Shown: piece by piece, positions 41,836-51,101 of the stretch
Position numbering within the stretch: position 1 is the stretch's first letter
How the letters are laid out: each line of letters begins with the position of its first letter
Origin: an uncultured Eubacterium sp.
Lineage (GTDB): Bacteria; Bacillota; Clostridia; Oscillospirales; Acutalibacteraceae
Direction of reading: 5' to 3'
Length of the DNA: 64,000 nt
NCBI GenBank assembly: GCA_934561395.1
Contig: CAKTGF010000001.1
Location: forward strand, 186,001 to 250,000
Notes under the pieces: generated by a model
The model's input: the letters and a program-made list of their open reading frames with translations, nothing else
Told to the model about the DNA's origin: nothing
Databases searched by the model: none
Program-made: the position numbers and the translations under genes

Positions 41836-42141
41836 ATGGATAAATGCGAGCGTTGCTGCTGTGACAGAAAAAGGCACAGAACAGACGATGAATTAAAATC
41901 ACTTGTTAACAGACTAAACAGAATTGAAGGTCAAATCAGGGGCATTAGAGGTATGCTTGAAAACGATGCCTACTGCACAGATATAATTAACCAGGTGGCG
42001 GCGGCAAACGCCGCACTTAACTCCTTTAACAAGGAGCTTTTGGCAACCCACATTAAAACCTGTGTCACCGATGACATTATTGCAGGCAAAACCGAAACCG
42101 TTGACGACCTTTTAAAAACAATAAAAAAACTGATGAAATAA
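41836..42141 (+). CDS. csoR: Copper-sensing transcriptional repressor CsoR
   Basis: A 101-residue DUF156-family regulator. The Cu(I) ligands fit the C-H-C pattern: Cys in DAYCTDII, then His and Cys in ATHIKTCVTDD. An extra N-terminal Cys cluster (CERCCC) may add metal affinity. The ATG at 41836 follows AGAGGTG; the in-frame upstream extension overlaps the operator and is rejected. Twelve bases before copA. Confidence 0.92.
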   Translation: MDKCERCCCDRKRHRTDDELKSLVNRLNRIEGQIRGIRGMLENDAYCTDIINQVAAANAALNSFNKELLATHIKTCVTDDIIAGKTETVDDLLKTIKKLMK

Positions 42142-42153
42142 AGAAGGTGGAAT

Positions 42154-44643
42154 ATGACACAGTATAACATTACCGGAATGAGCTGTGCCGCCTGCAGCGC
42201 AAGGATAGAAAAGACGGTAAGCACGGTTGACGGGGTTAAAAGCTGCTCCGTAAGCCTGCTGACAAACTCCATGGGTGTTGAGGGCGATGTTCCCCCCGAC
42301 ACAATAATAAACGCCGTTACCAAGGCAGGCTACGGCGCAAGCCTGAAAAACGGCGACAATAAGGCATCAATCCCAAAAAGCAGCGAGCTTGAAAACACTG
42401 AATTAAAATCCACCAGAAACAGGCTGATTTCTTCACTGGTATTTTTACTGCCCCTTATGTATATTTCAATGGGGCACGCCATGTGGGGCTGGCCGCTGCC
42501 AAGCTTTTTTACCGACAACAGCGTTGCAATAGGCCTTGCCGAAATGATTTTGACGGCAATTGTTATGGTAATTAACCAAAAATTCTTTATTAACGGCTTT
42601 AAGGGCATAATCAACAGGTCGCCTAATATGGACACCCTTGTTGCCATGGGTGCAGGCGCATCGTTTATTTACAGCGTATATATAGTATTTAAAATGACCC
42701 TGCCCGAGCATTCGGGAATGGCCCACATGGCGCACGAGCTTTACTTTGAGTCGGCGGCTATGATTTTAACGCTGATTACGGTGGGCAAAATGCTGGAGGC
42801 ATATTCAAAAGGCAGAACCACAGACGCATTAAAGGGTCTTATGGACCTTGCCCCAAAAACCGCAACGGTGCTGAAAAACGGCAAAGAGGAAACCGTGCCC
42901 ATTGAAGCGGTTAAAAAGGACGATGTTTTCATTGTAAAGCCCGGGGACAGCATACCCGTTGACGGTGTGATTATTGAGGGCAGCGGCGTAATCAACGAAT
43001 CGGCGTTAACAGGCGAAAGCATACCTGTTGACAAGGCTGAGGGCGACAATGTTTGCGCCGCAACAATCAACCAATCGGGCTACATTAAATGCCAAGCAAC
43101 CCGAGTTGGGGAGGACACCACCCTTTCCCAAATCATTAAAATGGTAAGCGACGCTGCCGCAACCAAGGCACCCATTGCCAAAATTGCCGACAAGGTTTCA
43201 GGAGTATTTGTTCCCACAGTTATAGGCATTGCGCTGGTAGCATTTTTCGTTTGGCTGTTTACCGGTCACGAGTTCGGCTACGCACTATCAAGGGGTATAT
43301 CCGTTTTGGTAATCAGCTGCCCCTGCGCCTTAGGACTTGCAACCCCTGTTGCCGTAATGGTAGGTAACGGAATAGGCGCTAAAAACGGCATTTTGTTTAA
43401 AACCGCCGCCTCACTTGAGGAAACAGGCAGAATACAAATTGCCGCTCTTGACAAAACAGGAACAATTACCCAAGGCGCACCAAAAATTACAGACATTATC
43501 CCCTTTAACACAAGCGAAAATCAGCTGCTTTCAATGGCATATTCAATCGAATGTAAAAGCGAGCATCCCCTGGCAAGGGCAATTGTTGATTATGCCGACG
43601 AAAAGGGCATTGATAAATTTGATGTTGATAATTTCAAAGTGCTTTCAGGCAACGGCTTGCAGGCAGAATACAACGAAAAAACGCTTGTAGGCGGCAGCTT
43701 AAAATACATTTCATCACAAACAGAGCTTGATGATGAGTTAAAGGAAAAAGCAAGCGAATTATCGTTGCAGGGCAAAACCCCAATGTTCTTTGCCTACGGC
43801 GGCAAGCCCTTAGGCATTATTGCCGTTGCCGACACAATAAAGGCAGACAGCCCTGAGGCAATCAGGCAACTAAAAAACATGGGCATTAAGGTAGTTATGC
43901 TAACAGGCGACAATGCCAAAACCGCCAACGCAATAGGCAAGCAGGCAGGGGTTGACATGGTAATAGCCGATGTTTTGCCCGACGGCAAGGAAAGCGTTGT
44001 TCGCAAGCTTAAGGAGCAGGGCAAGGTTGCAATGGTAGGCGACGGAATTAACGATGCCCCTGCCCTGACCCGTGCGGATGTGGGCATTGCCGTTAACGCA
44101 GGCACCGACATTGCAATTGATGCCGCAGATGTGGTATTAATGAACAGCAAGCTCAGCGATGTTGCGGCGGCTATCAGGCTGAGCAGGCGCACTCTTACAA
44201 ATATTAAGGAAAACCTGTTTTGGGCATTTATTTATAACATTATAGGTATACCCCTTGCCGCAGGTCTTTGGATACCCATTAACGGAATGACTTTAAGCCC
44301 CATGTTCGGTGCGGCTGCAATGAGTTTGTCAAGCTTTTGCGTTGTTTCAAACGCACTGAGGCTTAATTTGATTAACATTCAAAGCACCAAACGAGATAAA
44401 AAAATTAAATCCGTAAATATTGAAATTAAGGAGGAAAACACAATGAAAAAAACATTTAATGTTGACGGAATGATGTGCCCCCACTGCGAGGCAACAGTTA
44501 AAAAGGCGGTTGAGGCACTGCCCCAGGTAGAAAGCGCAACGGCCAGCCACGAAAACAAAACCGTTGAGGTTGAGTTGAACGCCCCTGTTGACGACAGCGC
44601 AATTATTAACGCTATCACAGAGGCAGGCTACACCGTTTTTTAA
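42154..44643 (+). CDS. copA: Copper-translocating P-type ATPase CopA fused to a CopZ domain
   Basis: An 829-residue P1B ATPase exporting Cu(I). An N-terminal HMA domain (GMSCAACSARIEK), the membrane CPC motif (ISCPCALGLATPV), DKTGTITQG, SEHPLARAIVDYA and GDGINDAPAL are present. After the last membrane helix (about residue 740) the frame runs without a stop into a second HMA domain (GMMCPHCEATVKKAVEAL). That domain would normally be the separate chaperone copZ. CopA alone would be about 760 residues. An internal AAGGAGG before an in-frame ATG suggests that CopZ is also made alone. Confidence 0.93.
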   Translation: MTQYNITGMSCAACSARIEKTVSTVDGVKSCSVSLLTNSMGVEGDVPPDTIINAVTKAGYGASLKNGDNKASIPKSSELENTELKSTRNRLISSLVFLLPLMYISMGHAMWGWPLPSFFTDNSVAIGLAEMILTAIVMVINQKFFINGFKGIINRSPNMDTLVAMGAGASFIYSVYIVFKMTLPEHSGMAHMAHELYFESAAMILTLITVGKMLEAYSKGRTTDALKGLMDLAPKTATVLKNGKEETVPIEAVKKDDVFIVKPGDSIPVDGVIIEGSGVINESALTGESIPVDKAEGDNVCAATINQSGYIKCQATRVGEDTTLSQIIKMVSDAAATKAPIAKIADKVSGVFVPTVIGIALVAFFVWLFTGHEFGYALSRGISVLVISCPCALGLATPVAVMVGNGIGAKNGILFKTAASLEETGRIQIAALDKTGTITQGAPKITDIIPFNTSENQLLSMAYSIECKSEHPLARAIVDYADEKGIDKFDVDNFKVLSGNGLQAEYNEKTLVGGSLKYISSQTELDDELKEKASELSLQGKTPMFFAYGGKPLGIIAVADTIKADSPEAIRQLKNMGIKVVMLTGDNAKTANAIGKQAGVDMVIADVLPDGKESVVRKLKEQGKVAMVGDGINDAPALTRADVGIAVNAGTDIAIDAADVVLMNSKLSDVAAAIRLSRRTLTNIKENLFWAFIYNIIGIPLAAGLWIPINGMTLSPMFGAAAMSLSSFCVVSNALRLNLINIQSTKRDKKIKSVNIEIKEENTMKKTFNVDGMMCPHCEATVKKAVEALPQVESATASHENKTVEVELNAPVDDSAIINAITEAGYTVF
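44443..44643 (+). CDS. copZ: CopZ-like copper chaperone from internal start within copA
   Basis: A 66-residue HMA protein in the same frame as copA: MKKTFNVDGMMCPHCEATVK, then AVEALPQVESATASHENKTV, ending ITEAGYTVF. Length and start match free CopZ. A strong AAGGAGG lies 8 bases upstream of its ATG, inside copA coding sequence. It may be produced by internal initiation in addition to the fusion; whether both forms exist is inference. Confidence 0.6.
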   Translation: MKKTFNVDGMMCPHCEATVKKAVEALPQVESATASHENKTVEVELNAPVDDSAIINAITEAGYTVF

Positions 44644-44663
44644 TTAAATAACGATATATAACA

Positions 44664-44720
44664 AAAATTTGTACTGTTTACACAACCGCAAAAATGTGGT
44701 AACATAACAGTACAAATTTT
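44664..44720 (+). terminator. Terminator after copA
   Basis: A 15-base perfect inverted repeat (AAAATTTGTACTGTT / AACAGTACAAATTTT) with an inner stem (CACAACCGC...TGTGGT), then ATTTTT. The T-tract runs into the ribosome site of the mannosidase gene. Confidence 0.75.
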
Positions 44721-44736
44721 ATTTTTGGGAGTTTTT

Positions 44737-47094
44737 ATGGAAAAGACAGTTATCAGCAATGATGTAACAGTTAAAATCAACGGCTTTAAGCCATTTACCG
44801 CAAGCGCACCTTTTTCAGATTTCGGCGAGCTTATAAAGGCCAACGCCATTGAAAATCCACTTGTTTGCAAAAATGCAGACGAGGTTGTTAACAGGGTTGA
44901 AAAGGAAAAAATGATAATTGAGGGCAGTTTTGATATAAGCGATGAAATGCTGTCATACGGCAATGTTCACATTTGCTGCAATAAAATTGACACCATTTGC
45001 AGCTGCTACATTAACGACCGCCTTGCCTTCAGGAGCAAGAATGTGCACATTCCCATTGATTATGACATTAAAAATCTGCTGACTCCGGGAAAGAACACAT
45101 TAAAAATTGAGCTTTCAAGTTCAGTTGATTATATTGTGGGCAAACAAAAGGATAAACCGCTCCCACCCAACAACAACGGCATTAACGGTGCAGCATATCT
45201 TCGTAAGGCCTCCTGCCATTTTGGCTGGGACTGGGGCCCTTGCGTTCCCTACAAATACATTGAACCGATAGAGATTGTATGCTACAACAAAAGAATAGAG
45301 AACACTGTTATTAAGCAGCACTTTGACGATAACATCGCCGTGATTAACGCCTCTGCCGACAACGCACAGGAAATTTTTGTTTTAACCCCCGGCGGAGAAA
45401 GAATTGACGGCAGCAACGGCCGTTTTGTAATTGAAAATCCCGAGTTATGGCAAACACATGATATAAGTGAGCGTAAAGCTCAGCCACTTTACACCGTTGT
45501 GTTTAAAAATGAAGAAATGACCGTTGAAAAGAAAATCGGTATTCGTTCAATAAAACTTAACCAAGCCCCTGACGAATACGGCACAAATTTTCAATTTGTG
45601 CTTAACGGCAAAAGCATTTTTGCAAAGGGCGCATGCGTAATACCATTTGCGGCAATCCCCGAGGATGCAGACAACGGCACCGTTGATTATTACCTTGATT
45701 TATGCATTAAATCAAACTTTAATATGCTGAGATTGTGGGGCGGCGCCGAATATGCCAGCGATTATTTTTTAAGCCGCTGCGACGAGCTGGGAATACTTGT
45801 TTGGCAGGATTTTTGCTACGCCTGCTTAATGTACCCCTTTTACGAGCCTGATTTTCTAAACAGCTGTATTGAGGAGGCGCAGGTAAATGTTAAGCGAATT
45901 GAACACCACCCAAGCCTTGCCCTTTGGTGCGGCAACAACGAGCTTGAAGCTATGTTCTCATATTTGCCGAGAAACACTGAAATTGTTAAGGCTTACATTG
46001 ACTTTTTCTACCACAAGCTGCCTGAAAGTATTAAGGATTTAACGGAAATTGACTACATACCCACCTCCCCCTTGGGAGATAAGCCCTTTAGCAAAAACAC
46101 TGCCGACGGCGTGGGTGACACCCACATGTGGAATGTTTGGCACGGACTTAAGCCACTTAACTATTATGAAAAGCGCTACACCAGGTTTATGTCTGAATTC
46201 GGGTTGGAATCACTGCCGTCAATGGAGGCAATAAAAACCTTTGCAGACGACAGCCAGCTTGATTTGGCGTCAGATGCGTTTATGAGCCACCAAAAATGTG
46301 TGGGCGGCAATGAAAAAATGATGTTTTACCTTAAAGACAGATTTGACGATCCTGTTCATTTTGACGACCTGCCCTATTTAACGGGAATTGTTCAGGCCGA
46401 ATGTGTTAAAAGCGCCGCCGAGCATTTCAGGCGCAACAAGGGCAGATGCAACGGCGCACTGTTTTGGCAGTTAAACGATGTTTGGAGCTGCCCCAGCTGG
46501 TCATCCGTTGACTTTTTAGGAGTGCCCAAGGCCTTAATGTATTTGGCAACCGATTTTTTTGCAGCTGTTTCAGTCAGCCTTAAGAATGATACCCTTTTCA
46601 TTACAAACGACACCGTTTATGAAAAGAAATTCAACGCCAAGGCGGTTATAATGAACGGCAACAAGGTTGTTTCGGAAAAGGAAATAACGGAAGTTCTTGC
46701 CCCCAACAGCATAACCACCGTTAAAATAAAGGCACTTGATTCAAACGAGGTTTTATCAGTCAGCTTTGATGATAAAAAATATTGTTTTGACAATGTGCCC
46801 ACCCTTGAAAGGGCAAAAATCAGCGCAAGGCTGGAAAACGGCCAACTGATTATTAAATCAGACAAATACGCAAAATATGTTTATATTGACAGCAAGGATG
46901 TGAACGATAACTATTTTTGCCTGCTGCCCAATGAGGAAAAGCGCATTGATTTTTCAGGGAACACGCTGCCTGCAATTAAGTGTGAAAACAACATAGAGTT
47001 CAGCAAAAACAAACTTAAAACACTTATTAACCAAATCACATACAGGCTAAAGCCCATGAATATTGCAAACGCACTTTATTACGAATATAACTAA
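44737..47094 (+). CDS. Glycoside hydrolase family 2, beta-mannosidase
   Basis: A 785-residue GH2 enzyme likely cleaving terminal beta-mannose. Order: jelly-roll sugar-binding domain (HFGWDWGPCVPYKY), immunoglobulin-like domain, TIM barrel with acid/base WCGNNELEAMF and nucleophile SEFGLESLPS, and the typical MLRLWGGAEY and WQDFCYACLMYP. No signal peptide, so probably cytoplasmic on imported oligosaccharides. No transporter lies nearby. ATG at 44737 follows GGGAG. Confidence 0.92.
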   Translation: MEKTVISNDVTVKINGFKPFTASAPFSDFGELIKANAIENPLVCKNADEVVNRVEKEKMIIEGSFDISDEMLSYGNVHICCNKIDTICSCYINDRLAFRSKNVHIPIDYDIKNLLTPGKNTLKIELSSSVDYIVGKQKDKPLPPNNNGINGAAYLRKASCHFGWDWGPCVPYKYIEPIEIVCYNKRIENTVIKQHFDDNIAVINASADNAQEIFVLTPGGERIDGSNGRFVIENPELWQTHDISERKAQPLYTVVFKNEEMTVEKKIGIRSIKLNQAPDEYGTNFQFVLNGKSIFAKGACVIPFAAIPEDADNGTVDYYLDLCIKSNFNMLRLWGGAEYASDYFLSRCDELGILVWQDFCYACLMYPFYEPDFLNSCIEEAQVNVKRIEHHPSLALWCGNNELEAMFSYLPRNTEIVKAYIDFFYHKLPESIKDLTEIDYIPTSPLGDKPFSKNTADGVGDTHMWNVWHGLKPLNYYEKRYTRFMSEFGLESLPSMEAIKTFADDSQLDLASDAFMSHQKCVGGNEKMMFYLKDRFDDPVHFDDLPYLTGIVQAECVKSAAEHFRRNKGRCNGALFWQLNDVWSCPSWSSVDFLGVPKALMYLATDFFAAVSVSLKNDTLFITNDTVYEKKFNAKAVIMNGNKVVSEKEITEVLAPNSITTVKIKALDSNEVLSVSFDDKKYCFDNVPTLERAKISARLENGQLIIKSDKYAKYVYIDSKDVNDNYFCLLPNEEKRIDFSGNTLPAIKCENNIEFSKNKLKTLINQITYRLKPMNIANALYYEYN

Positions 47095-47104
47095 TATAAT
47101 TGAT

Positions 47105-47140
47105 AAAACGGACACTGATTTTTAAATCAGTGCCCGTTTT
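47105..47140. terminator. Bidirectional terminator between mannosidase and purF
   Basis: AAAACGGACACTGATTT / AAATCAGTGCCCGTTTT, nearly perfect, with A- and T-rich flanks. Confidence 0.85.
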
Positions 47141-47143
47141 CCT

Positions 47144-48595
47144 TTAATCCAAAACCTGATAATAAGTTGTAAACTTATTCATTTTTTCCTCAAACTTATC
47201 CTTTGGCTGTTCCTTTGGAACTTCAATGGGATATTTGCCGGTAAAACAACCGTCGCAAAAACCCACTGCCGAATTTTCGGCAAGCTTGTGAGTTGCCTCA
47301 ATTGATAGATACGCAAGGCTGTCAACGCCGATAACCTTGGCAATTTCATCAACGGAATCATACTTGCAGGCAATCAGGTTTTCTCTGCTGTCAACATCCG
47401 TGCCGAAATAGCATGGGTATCTAAAGGGCGGCGATGAAACCCTCATGTGCACCTCTGTTGCCCCTGCCTCACGGAGTAGGTTAACAATTCTTGCACATGT
47501 AGTTCCACGAACTATTGAATCATCAATCATAATAACTCGCTTACCCTTAATATTTTCCTTAATAACATTAAGCTTAATTCTTACTGCATCCTCACGCTGG
47601 TTTTGTGAGGGCTGAATAAAGCTTCTGCCTATGTATCTGTTTTTTATAAAGCCGATACCGTAGGGTATCCCACTTTCGTTTGCATAGCCCAAGGCGGCGT
47701 CAAGCCCGCTGTCGGGAACGCCTATAACAATGTCGGCGTCAACAGGACTTTCCTTGGCAAGAAAGGCACCTGCACGCATTCTTGAATGTTCAACTGATGC
47801 GCCGTCAATCACACTGTCGGGTCTTGCAAAATATATGTGCTCAAAAACGCAAAGCGTTCCCTTTTGCACACAGTTTTTTGTGTTTGAATGAACCCCCTGC
47901 GTATCAACGGTTACAATTTCGCCGGGTAAAACATCACGCACAAACTTTGCGCCGATAGCGTCAAGGGCGCAGCTTTCACTGCTCACGCACCAAGCGCCGT
48001 CATCGGTTTTACCAATGCACAGCGGTCTGAAACCGTTAGGGTCACGAAAGGCAATCAGCTTGGTTGCTGTCATAACCACGCAGGAATACGCACCCTTAAG
48101 GTGCTTCATTGTTTTTTCAATAGCCTCCTCGGTGCTTCTTGAATAAAGGCGATTTGAAACAATGGCATAGGCTATTGATTCGGTGTCGCTTGTGCCGTGG
48201 AAAATTCCGCCGTTAAGCTCAAATGTCTTTCTTATATCACTTGCATTAATAAGATTTCCGTTATGTGCAAGGGCAAGATTACCCTTAATATGCCTGATAA
48301 CAAGGGGCTGAATATTGTTTATGCTTTTGCCCCCGGTTGTGGAATAGCGCACATGGCCTATTGCCATATTGCCCATACCGAGGCGGTCAAGCCTGTCCTT
48401 CGGGAAAACATCGGGAACCAAGCCGTCCCCCTTATAGTGGTTAAAAACTCCGTCGTCGTTAACAGCTATGCCGCAGCTTTCCTGCCCCCTGTGCTGTAAT
48501 GCAAAAAGTGCAAGATAAACAGACTGTGCAACATAGGTGGTTTTATTTTCAAAAATGCCGAAAACTCCGCATTCCTCGTGTAAAGAATTAAACAT
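47144..48595 (-). CDS. purF: Amidophosphoribosyltransferase
   Basis: A 483-residue enzyme committing PRPP and glutamine to purine synthesis. A short propeptide (MFNSLHEE) precedes the nucleophile in CGVFGIF. PRPP site: VIMIDDSIVRGTT. Cys residues in YFGTD...GFCDGCFTGKYP and near IACKYDS fit the 4Fe-4S type. It stands outside a pur operon, 49 bases downstream of the glutamate synthase block, which links it to glutamine supply. Confidence 0.95.
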   Translation of the reverse strand: MFNSLHEECGVFGIFENKTTYVAQSVYLALFALQHRGQESCGIAVNDDGVFNHYKGDGLVPDVFPKDRLDRLGMGNMAIGHVRYSTTGGKSINNIQPLVIRHIKGNLALAHNGNLINASDIRKTFELNGGIFHGTSDTESIAYAIVSNRLYSRSTEEAIEKTMKHLKGAYSCVVMTATKLIAFRDPNGFRPLCIGKTDDGAWCVSSESCALDAIGAKFVRDVLPGEIVTVDTQGVHSNTKNCVQKGTLCVFEHIYFARPDSVIDGASVEHSRMRAGAFLAKESPVDADIVIGVPDSGLDAALGYANESGIPYGIGFIKNRYIGRSFIQPSQNQREDAVRIKLNVIKENIKGKRVIMIDDSIVRGTTCARIVNLLREAGATEVHMRVSSPPFRYPCYFGTDVDSRENLIACKYDSVDEIAKVIGVDSLAYLSIEATHKLAENSAVGFCDGCFTGKYPIEVPKEQPKDKFEEKMNKFTTYYQVLD

Positions 48596-48644
48596 TACTC
48601 CCCCTCCACAATAACTATAATTTCTTTATCAACGATTTGTTCCT

Positions 48645-49376
48645 TTAGTTTGGTGTGTATAAATTTGCATAGGGTCGTGAAGTTGCCGGAACAAGTTTTT
48701 TAAATGGTTTCGACATAATAAAATCATAATCCGCATCAAAGTATTTGCAATACTTTTTAACATAGCCCTCAAGCTCCTCCAAATCGGTTTCATCAAGGCT
48801 TGTTACTTTAATGTTATCGCTTAAATACTCCTTGGGAAAGCTGCCACGAACAAATATCTTTCCTCCGTGCATACCCGACGCACAGTGAGTGCCGAAAAGC
48901 TTTTCTCCACGCTTAATATTAAGGCCAAGCAAAACAATTGTGCCCCCGGCCATATATTCCCCAAGGAACGAGCCTGCGTTTTGACCGATAACAAGAACCG
49001 GTCGCATTTGCCTAAATTCCTTCATGTGGATACCGCCACGGCAGGCAACATTATCCTTAATATAAATCTGCCCGTCACGCATGCCGTAACCCATAGCGTC
49101 GCCGCTGTGGCCGTGCACAATAATTTCGCCGCCGTTCATGGTGTTGCCCACAGCGTCCTGGCAGTTGCCGAACACCTCAACCTTGCCACCGTTTAAATAG
49201 CATGCCATATCGTTGCCCGGTGTGCCGTAAACCTCAATGGTTTTGCCGCTGTCAAGGGCGCAGCCGATATACCTTTGGCCGTTAACATCCTTAACAATGC
49301 ACTTGTTCTTTTTTTCAAGGTCCAATTTGATTTCGTCATTTACTTCCTCATATCTTCTCAGTCCTGCTTCAATCAT
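48645..49376 (-). CDS. Glutamate synthase GXGXG-domain subunit (GltB3-like)
   Basis: A 243-residue protein made only of the C-terminal GXGXG beta-helix domain of glutamate synthase: repeated turns such as GNDMACYLNGGKVEVFGNCQ, AVGNTMNGGEIIVHG and GDAMGYGMRDGQIYI. In split, archaeal-type synthases this domain is a separate subunit. It overlaps the oxidoreductase gene by 4 bases. Confidence 0.88.
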   Translation of the reverse strand: MIEAGLRRYEEVNDEIKLDLEKKNKCIVKDVNGQRYIGCALDSGKTIEVYGTPGNDMACYLNGGKVEVFGNCQDAVGNTMNGGEIIVHGHSGDAMGYGMRDGQIYIKDNVACRGGIHMKEFRQMRPVLVIGQNAGSFLGEYMAGGTIVLLGLNIKRGEKLFGTHCASGMHGGKIFVRGSFPKEYLSDNIKVTSLDETDLEELEGYVKKYCKYFDADYDFIMSKPFKKLVPATSRPYANLYTPN

Positions 49377-50647
49377 AATTTAACCCCCTCTTTATTGCCC
49401 ACAAGTTTTTGTGTTCTTGTTGCCTTGTCAAACATAAACACAGTGGGTGTAGCCATAATATCGCCGCTAACGGTGCTAAGTGAAACCTTGTTTGATATAA
49501 GGTTTGTATAAATGCCTGCGTTGGTGCTTGAATTAATAAGCACAAAACCAACCAGCAAATCATCCTTAAATATCAGGCGCTTGTATTCATCGCCGTTTTG
49601 CTTAACCCTGTCAAAATATTCGTCGCCCTGTGCGTTAATAAGGCCGCAGGTGCAAATGCGCAAGCCGTAAAAATCAATAGCGTTAACTGAATATGTGCCG
49701 CCGATTGTTTCATTGCCACCCGACATTTGCGAGCCGGCAACTCTGCCCTGTTGCACTGCGTTGGGCCACAAAGCAATTATCTTGCGTGAGCCGTCAAGCA
49801 TATCTGTTGACACGCAGCAGTCGCCGCAGGCATAAACATCGGGTGCGCTTGTTTGCATGGTTTGGTCATTGGTTATAATTCCCCTGTCAACCTTCAGGCC
49901 TGCGTTTTCCGCAAGCACGGTTTCCGGGCGAACACCAACGGCAACCACCAGCATATCACACTTAAGTTCCTTGCCGCTTTTTAAAATTACCGATTTTATG
50001 GTTTTGCCCTTTGATTTTGCCTCAACAATTGTGTTTTGAAGATGGAATTTAATATTTCCCTGTTCTTCGATGTATTTTTTAACATATTTTGCCGATTTTT
50101 CATCAAGTATTGAGGGCAAAATCCGTGGTGCGAACTCAACCACATCAACGCTTTTACATATTTTAGACAAGCCCTCGGCAGCCTTCATACCGATAAGACC
50201 GCCGCCGATAACAACAGCCCTTGTGTTTTCGTCAGCAGCTTTTTTAACATCCTTTGCAGACTGCAAATCAAGAAATGTGAAAACATTTGCCTTACCCTCA
50301 ACATTTTTCATGGGTGGAACAAAGGGCTTTGAGCCTGTTGCCAGGCAAAGCTTGTCGTAAGAATAGGTTTTTCTGCCTGCCTTAACAGTTTTTGCGTTAA
50401 CATCAATAGCCTTAACCTCGGTGGAGGTAATAACATTAATGTTATTTTGCTTATAGTAAGCAGGCTTTCTTAAAAGCATATCGCCCTGGGTTACCTTGCC
50501 CTTGAGATAATAGCTTATAGACGGGCGTGAGTAGGGCAAAAAAGCCTCACGGGTAATAATTGTTACCTCGCCGTCCTTATCGTTTTTCCTGATGCTCTCT
50601 GCAACGGAAAGCCCTGCCGCACAAGCACCTATTATAATATATTTCAT
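49373..50647 (-). CDS. FAD-dependent pyridine nucleotide oxidoreductase
   Basis: A 424-residue flavoprotein: N-terminal FAD site IIGACAAGLSVAESIRKND, NAD site AVVIGGGLIGMKAAEGL, and VYACGDCCVS near the C-terminus. It resembles NADH oxidase/nitrite reductase-type reductases. In this cluster it probably feeds electrons to the ferredoxin and glutamate synthase subunits. Overlaps both neighbours. Confidence 0.88.
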   Translation of the reverse strand: MKYIIIGACAAGLSVAESIRKNDKDGEVTIITREAFLPYSRPSISYYLKGKVTQGDMLLRKPAYYKQNNINVITSTEVKAIDVNAKTVKAGRKTYSYDKLCLATGSKPFVPPMKNVEGKANVFTFLDLQSAKDVKKAADENTRAVVIGGGLIGMKAAEGLSKICKSVDVVEFAPRILPSILDEKSAKYVKKYIEEQGNIKFHLQNTIVEAKSKGKTIKSVILKSGKELKCDMLVVAVGVRPETVLAENAGLKVDRGIITNDQTMQTSAPDVYACGDCCVSTDMLDGSRKIIALWPNAVQQGRVAGSQMSGGNETIGGTYSVNAIDFYGLRICTCGLINAQGDEYFDRVKQNGDEYKRLIFKDDLLVGFVLINSSTNAGIYTNLISNKVSLSTVSGDIMATPTVFMFDKATRTQKLVGNKEGVKL

Positions 50648-51090
50648 TACTCGGCACCCCCTAAATCCATATAGACAAGTGCCTTGTTAGGGCAATTTTT
50701 AACACAGGCAGGCATATCCTCACCCTTGCACAAATCGCACTTAACGGCGTATGTGCCTGTTTTTATACAACCCAACGGGCATACTGCAAGGCAAGTCATA
50801 CAGCCTATACACTTGCCTGTATCAACAGAAACTGTGCCCGTTTTTTTATCCTTGGTCATCGCCCCTGTAATGCAGGCCTTAACGCAGGCCGGGTCGTCGC
50901 AATGGCGGCAATTAACCGCTACAGAAGCACATCTGTCGCCATACACCGTAACCCTTGAAACAGGTGCGGGATTTTCATATTTATTTGCTGTTAATACATC
51001 CTTTGATTGTGAGTGAGCGGTTTTGCAATAAACCTCGCAAAGATGACAGTTTATGCACAGCTCCTCTCTTGCGAATACCTTTTTCAACAA
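50647..51090 (-). CDS. Polyferredoxin (HycB-like) electron carrier
   Basis: A 147-residue protein with four Cys clusters: CINCHLCEVYC, CRHCDDPACVKAC, CIGCMTCLAVCP and CDLCKGEDMPACVKNCP. It should carry up to four 4Fe-4S clusters and link the flavoprotein to the synthase. Confidence 0.9.
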   Translation of the reverse strand: MLKKVFAREELCINCHLCEVYCKTAHSQSKDVLTANKYENPAPVSRVTVYGDRCASVAVNCRHCDDPACVKACITGAMTKDKKTGTVSVDTGKCIGCMTCLAVCPLGCIKTGTYAVKCDLCKGEDMPACVKNCPNKALVYMDLGGAE

Positions 51091-51101
51091 ACCACCCCTC
51101 T

